A DNA stretch of 64,000 nucleotides, taken from positions 992,001-1,056,000 of the forward strand of contig NZ_CP113089.1 in NCBI RefSeq assembly GCF_026625045.1, read 5' to 3'. Position 1 is the stretch's first letter. Each line of letters starts with the position of its first letter. The translations under genes were made by a program, and so were the position numbers. Source of the stretch: Microcella daejeonensis. GTDB taxonomy: Bacteria > Actinomycetota > Actinomycetes > Actinomycetales > Microbacteriaceae. This document shows, piece by piece, positions 60,273 to 64,000 of the stretch. Under the pieces are notes generated by a model. It was not told the origin of the DNA and did not search any database. It saw only the letters and a list, made by a program, of their open reading frames with translations.

Positions 60273-61556
60273 GTGCTCTCCGTGCTGCGCGACCGCCGCT
60301 TCGCCGCCCTCTTCGGCTCGCAGGTCGCCTCCCTCGTCGGCACGGGCGTGCTGACCGTCGCGCTCGCCCTCCTCGCCGTGCGGCTCGAGGGCGACGAGGC
60401 CGCACGCATCCTCGGCATCGCCCTGACGATCCGCATCGCCGCCTACGTCATCGTCTCGCCGATCGCGAGCGCGCTGCTCACGGGCCGCTCGAGCCGGGGC
60501 ATCCTGCTCGCCGCCGATGCGGCGCGCCTGGTCGTCGCGGCCGGCCTCGTTCTCGCCACCGAGGAGTGGCACATCTACCTCGCGATCGTGCTGCTGCAGT
60601 CGGCCTCGGCCGTCTTCACCCCGACCTACCAGGCGGTCATCCCGGTGGTGCTCGCCGACGAGGGCGACTACACCGCGGCGCAGTCGCTCTCGCGGCTCGC
60701 CTACGACCTCGAGTCGCTGCTGAGCCCGATCATCGCGGCGCTGCTCGTGCTCGTGCTGCCCGCCCCCGCGCTGTTCGCGGTCACCGCCGCGGGCTTCCTG
60801 CTCTCGGGTCTCGGAGTGCTGCTCTCGCGCATCACCGTCCCGGCAGGGGGCGGCGCCGAGCCCTTCCGGTCGCGGCTGACGCGCGGGGTGCGCCTGCTGG
60901 CCGGAACGCCCTCGCTGCGGTTCCTCGCCGTGCTCGATGCGGCGACGGCCGCCGTGTTCGCCACCGTGCTCGTCTCGACCGTCGTGCTGCTGCTCGAGGC
61001 GGGGGCGGCCGACCCGGCCGATCCCTCCGCCCCGCTCGCGGTGGCGCTCGTGCTGTTCGGCGCCGGATCGATCGTCGTCGCGCTGCTGCTGCCGCGCATC
61101 CTGCGCCGCCTCACCGACCGGACCGCCATGGCGGCGGGGGCGGTGCTCGCCGCTCTCGCCCTCGGCGCGACCGCCGCTCTCGCGCTCACCGGGGCGCTCT
61201 CGCTCCCCGGGGTCGCCGTGCTGTGGTTCCTCCTCGGGGCGGCGAGCTGCGCGATCAGCACGCCCAGCGCGCGCATCATCCGGCGCGATGCGGCCGCGGC
61301 CGACCGGCCGGCCGTGTTCGCCGCCCGCTTCTCGACCTCGCACGCCTGGTACCTCGTGACGTACCCGGTCGCCGGTCTGCTCGGTGCCGCCGTCGGGCCC
61401 GGTCTCGCGACGGCGGCTCTGGCGCTCCTCTGCCTCCTCGCGCTCGGTGCCGCGCTCGCCCTCTCGATGCGACGGCCGGTCGCCGGCGCATCCGCCCCGC
61501 CCTCGGCCGCCCCGGCCGCGCCGGCGTCCCCGGCCGCCCCCAAGGTCGAGGGCTAG
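60273..61556 (+). CDS. MFS efflux protein (putative drug or macrolide exporter)
   Basis: A 427-residue major facilitator with 12 helices. FAALFGSQVASLVGTGVLTVALALLA and SASAVFTPTYQAVIPVVLADEGDYTAAQSLSRLAYDLESLLSP are typical of the MFS_3/MefA-like exporter group. A Pro/Ala-rich cytoplasmic tail ends the protein. It starts at the GTG at 60273, with very short leader. It is divergent from the MATE gene, giving two back-to-back efflux systems. Confidence 0.9.
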   Translation: MLSVLRDRRFAALFGSQVASLVGTGVLTVALALLAVRLEGDEAARILGIALTIRIAAYVIVSPIASALLTGRSSRGILLAADAARLVVAAGLVLATEEWHIYLAIVLLQSASAVFTPTYQAVIPVVLADEGDYTAAQSLSRLAYDLESLLSPIIAALLVLVLPAPALFAVTAAGFLLSGLGVLLSRITVPAGGGAEPFRSRLTRGVRLLAGTPSLRFLAVLDAATAAVFATVLVSTVVLLLEAGAADPADPSAPLAVALVLFGAGSIVVALLLPRILRRLTDRTAMAAGAVLAALALGATAALALTGALSLPGVAVLWFLLGAASCAISTPSARIIRRDAAAADRPAVFAARFSTSHAWYLVTYPVAGLLGAAVGPGLATAALALLCLLALGAALALSMRRPVAGASAPPSAAPAAPASPAAPKVEG

Positions 61557-61565
61557 GCTCGCCGG

Positions 61566-63527
61566 GTGACCGACGCGCTGACGAGCGGCATCGCCGCCGA
61601 TGAACTCGACCCCGCCATCCGCCCGCAGGACGACCTGTTCCGGCACGTCAACGGCCGGTGGATGGCCCGCACGCCCGTGCCCGCCGACAAGGCCCGCTAC
61701 GGCTCCTTCATGGTGCTCGCCGAGGAGGCCGAGAAGGCGGTGCGCACCATCATCGAGGAGGCCCAGGGCGCCCAGCCCGGCACCCTCGAGCGCAAGGTCG
61801 GCGATCTGTACGCGAGCTTCATGGACGAGGAGCGCGTCGAGGCGCTCGGCGCGGCCCCCCTCGAGCCGCTCTTCGGCGAGATCGACGACATCGCCGATCG
61901 GGATGCCCTGCTCACCGCCATCGGCCGCCTCGAGCGCCGCGGTGCCCGCGGCTTCACGGCGCTCTACGTCGACAACGACCCGGGCGACCCCGAGCGCTAC
62001 CTCGTGATCGTGGAGCAGGCCGGCCTCGGCCTGCCCGACGAGTCGTACTACCGCGAGCCGGCCCACGCCGAGACGCTCGTCGCCTACCGCGGGCACGTCG
62101 AGCGCATGCTCGCCCTCGCGGGCTTCGACGCCGCCGCCGATCGCGCCGCGCGCATCGTGGCCCTCGAGACCGCGATCGCCGGTCACCACTGGGACAAGGT
62201 GCGCAGCCGCGACAGCAAGGCCACCTACAATCTGCGCAGCTGGGACGAGTGGCAGGCCGCGACGGGCGGCGTCGATCTCGCGCTCTGGCGCGACGGCTAC
62301 GGCATCCCGACCACGGCGCTCGCCGAGGTGGTGCTGCGCCAGCCCTCGTTCCACGAGGGCGTCGCCGCGCTGCTCGCCGACGGCGCGCTCGCCGACTGGC
62401 AGGACTGGCTGCGCTGGTCGGTCATGCGCTCGACCGCGCCGTACCTCTCGAGCGCCTTCGTGGAGGAGAACTTCGCCTTCTACGGCCGCACCCTCACCGG
62501 CACCCCCGAGCTGCGCGCGCGCTGGAAGCGCGGCGTCTCCATCGTCGAGGGCGCCATGGGCGAGGCCGTCGGCGCGGTCTACGTCGAGCGCCACTTCGCC
62601 CCCGAGGCGAAGACGGCCATGGACGAGCTCGTCGCCACCCTCGTCGAGGCCTACCGCCGCTCGATCACCGAGCTCCCGTGGATGACCGCCGAGACCCGCG
62701 AGCGCGCCCTCGACAAGCTGCAGAAGTTCACGCCGAAGATCGGCTACCCCGTGCGCTGGCGCGACTACTCGAGCCTCGCGATCGACGCCGACGACCTGCT
62801 CGGCAACGTGCGCGCGGCGGGCGAGTTCGAGTTCCAGCGCGAGCTCGGCAAGATCGGCCAGCCGATCGACCGCGACGAGTGGTTCATGACCCCGCAGACG
62901 GTCAACGCCTACTACAACCCCGGGTTCAACGAGATCGTGTTCCCCGCGGCGATCCTGCAGTTCCCCTTCTTCGATGCGGGGCGAGATGCCGCAGCCAACT
63001 ACGGCGCGATCGGCGCGGTCATCGGCCACGAGATCGGGCACGGGTTCGACGACCAGGGCTCGCGCTACGACGGCGACGGGCGGCTGCACGACTGGTGGAC
63101 CGAGGCGGATCGCACGGCGTTCGAGGAGCGCACGGCATCCCTCATCGCTCAGTACGACGCCCTCGAACCGACCGAGGCGCCCGGCCATCACGTCAACGGC
63201 GCCCTCACCATCGGTGAGAACATCGGCGACCTCGGCGGTCTCGGCATCGCGTGGCGCGCGTACCTGATCTCGCTCGACGGCGCCGAGCCGCCCGTGATCG
63301 ACGGGCTCACCGGTGCTCAGCGCTTCTTCCTGTCGTGGGCGCAGGCCTGGCAGATCGCGATCCGGCCGGAGGAGGCGCTGCGCCTGCTCTCGATCGACCC
63401 GCATTCGCCGAACGAGTTCCGCTGCAACCAGATCGTGCGTAACATCGACGCGTTCTACGAAGCGTTCTCCGTGACCCCCGACGACGCTCTCTGGCTCGAG
63501 CCGAAGGAGCGCGTGACGATCTGGTGA
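61566..63527 (+). CDS. M13-family zinc metallopeptidase
   Basis: A 653-residue neprilysin-like peptidase. The zinc site is complete: His488-Glu489-x2-His492 in VIGHEIGHGFDDQGSRYDGDG, and Glu551 in GENIGDLGGL. The NAYYNP substrate-binding motif is at about residue 450. The N-terminal domain starts DDLFRHVNGRW, and the C-terminus carries QIVRNIDAFYEAF and a final KERVTIW, close to the family end. No signal peptide is present, so it acts in the cytoplasm on short peptides. It starts with GTG and overlaps the next gene by 4 bases. Confidence 0.94.
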   Translation: MTDALTSGIAADELDPAIRPQDDLFRHVNGRWMARTPVPADKARYGSFMVLAEEAEKAVRTIIEEAQGAQPGTLERKVGDLYASFMDEERVEALGAAPLEPLFGEIDDIADRDALLTAIGRLERRGARGFTALYVDNDPGDPERYLVIVEQAGLGLPDESYYREPAHAETLVAYRGHVERMLALAGFDAAADRAARIVALETAIAGHHWDKVRSRDSKATYNLRSWDEWQAATGGVDLALWRDGYGIPTTALAEVVLRQPSFHEGVAALLADGALADWQDWLRWSVMRSTAPYLSSAFVEENFAFYGRTLTGTPELRARWKRGVSIVEGAMGEAVGAVYVERHFAPEAKTAMDELVATLVEAYRRSITELPWMTAETRERALDKLQKFTPKIGYPVRWRDYSSLAIDADDLLGNVRAAGEFEFQRELGKIGQPIDRDEWFMTPQTVNAYYNPGFNEIVFPAAILQFPFFDAGRDAAANYGAIGAVIGHEIGHGFDDQGSRYDGDGRLHDWWTEADRTAFEERTASLIAQYDALEPTEAPGHHVNGALTIGENIGDLGGLGIAWRAYLISLDGAEPPVIDGLTGAQRFFLSWAQAWQIAIRPEEALRLLSIDPHSPNEFRCNQIVRNIDAFYEAFSVTPDDALWLEPKERVTIW

Positions 63528-64000
63528 CCACCACGCCGATGAAGCGCGATCGGGGCGCGCGAGCCGCCGCCCCGATCGTCGCGCGCCATCGGTCGCCCGA
63601 GCGGTCGCCGTCGTTCAAGCCCTCCTTCCGCGCGCTGGGCGCGCTCGCCTACGAGGGCGCGAAGGTGTCGGTCGCCGCCGTCGACCTGCAGTCGGGCCAG
63701 AGCGTCTTCGCCGTCGACGAGCGCATCGTGCTGCCGACGGCCTCGGTGGGCAAGATCCTGCTGCTGATCGAGGTGAGCGCGCGCCTCACCGAGCGCAGCC
63801 TGAGCGACTTCGTGATCGTCGATCGTCAGCTCTCCGACGCGGTCGCCGACTCGGGGCTCTGGCAGCACATGCAGGCCCCGTCCCTCCCCGTCGCCGATCT
63901 CGCCGCGCTCGTCGGGGCCACGAGCGACAACCTCGCGACCAACGCACTGCTGCGGCACATCGGTCTCGCGGCCGTGCGCCGGCGCACCGAGTCGCTCGGG
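63524..64000 (+). CDS. Class A beta-lactamase-like serine hydrolase, N-terminal part (cut by window edge)
   Basis: 159 codons are visible from a GTG overlapping the peptidase stop (GTGA). The beta-lactamase motifs S-x-x-K (Ser74 to Lys77 in TASVGKILLL) and SDN (134-136 in ATSDNLATN) are present at the right distance. A basic 35-residue head precedes the fold, with no clear signal peptide, so a role other than antibiotic hydrolysis (housekeeping serine hydrolase) is possible. The Glu166 and KTG regions lie beyond the window. Translational coupling to the peptidase is notable. Confidence 0.8.
   Translation, partial: MTTTPMKRDRGARAAAPIVARHRSPERSPSFKPSFRALGALAYEGAKVSVAAVDLQSGQSVFAVDERIVLPTASVGKILLLIEVSARLTERSLSDFVIVDRQLSDAVADSGLWQHMQAPSLPVADLAALVGATSDNLATNALLRHIGLAAVRRRTESLG

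Noticed and set aside
58917..63404. Single 1495-codon minus-strand frame
   Set aside because: Only 58917-60239 shows MATE sequence. The rest is antisense to the MFS and M13 genes, which have clear motifs.
63524..64000. Called as a true antibiotic-resistance beta-lactamase
   Set aside because: Only SxxK and SDN are visible, no signal peptide is clear and the Glu166 and KTG regions are outside the window. Labelled beta-lactamase-like only.

Overview
The window is a high-GC, almost gap-free chromosomal segment with many GTG starts and genes overlapping by 1-8 bases. It fits an actinobacterium, most likely a Microbacteriaceae-type member of the Micrococcales. The main markers are the fhaA-fhaB-pstP-rodA-pbpA cell-division/signalling cassette, the mismatch endonuclease NucS, a Blh/CrtY retinal pair and a sortase-type motif of LSATG form. 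This placement is inferred from gene content, not from a database search. No rRNA, CRISPR array, phage or insertion sequence was recognised.

Layout. 1-4.1 kb: minus-strand cassette of FhaA, FhaB, PstP, RodA and PbpA (cut by the window edge), tied together by ATGA overlaps. 4.3 kb: tRNA-Leu(CAG). 4.5-9 kb: universal stress protein, small membrane protein, zinc alcohol dehydrogenase, YaeQ, and an EamA exporter with its XRE-cupin regulator. 9.3-11.9 kb: an unusual secreted fusion of cohesin, sortase-like anchor, dockerin and amidase. 12-15.5 kb: TetR regulator, short-chain dehydrogenase, RNase HI, an FHA protein and a small orphan. 15.5-18 kb: retinal-forming dioxygenase and lycopene cyclase. 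18-21 kb: copper chaperone and CopA behind a CsoR-like operator. 21.5-26.7 kb: GH26-like lipoprotein, GMC oxidase and aldehyde dehydrogenase, with a repeat-bearing gap. 26.7-38.1 kb: IclR regulator and a long plus-strand operon. It carries a quaternary-amine ABC importer, a formaldehyde-activating-enzyme homologue, an enolase-superfamily enzyme, two aldehyde dehydrogenases, a beta-hydroxyacid dehydrogenase and an iron alcohol dehydrogenase. 38.1-40.9 kb: a type III PKS / methyltransferase / flavoprotein trio resembling the srs phenolic-lipid operon. 40.9-41.6 kb: a gene-free repeat block. 41.6-46.4 kb: HAD phosphatase, NucS, SDR, MFS and LacI. 46.5-47.1 kb: CsbD and GlsB stress proteins. 47.1-55.0 kb: the full kdp potassium system with a 27-codon leader-position gene. 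55.2-58.9 kb: KtrB, KtrA, TatA, CorA and a second CsbD. 58.9-64 kb: MATE, MFS, M13 peptidase and the start of a class A beta-lactamase-like protein.

How the parts fit. The right third is a cation and osmotic-stress region: Kdp and Ktr are transcribed divergently from one 210-bp control region, next to CorA and small stress proteins. The central operon looks like uptake plus full oxidation of a betaine- or choline-like compound, ending in succinate-semialdehyde-type oxidation; its exact substrate is not deducible. The strongest candidates for something undescribed are the cohesin-dockerin-amidase fusion and the Fae-containing catabolic operon.
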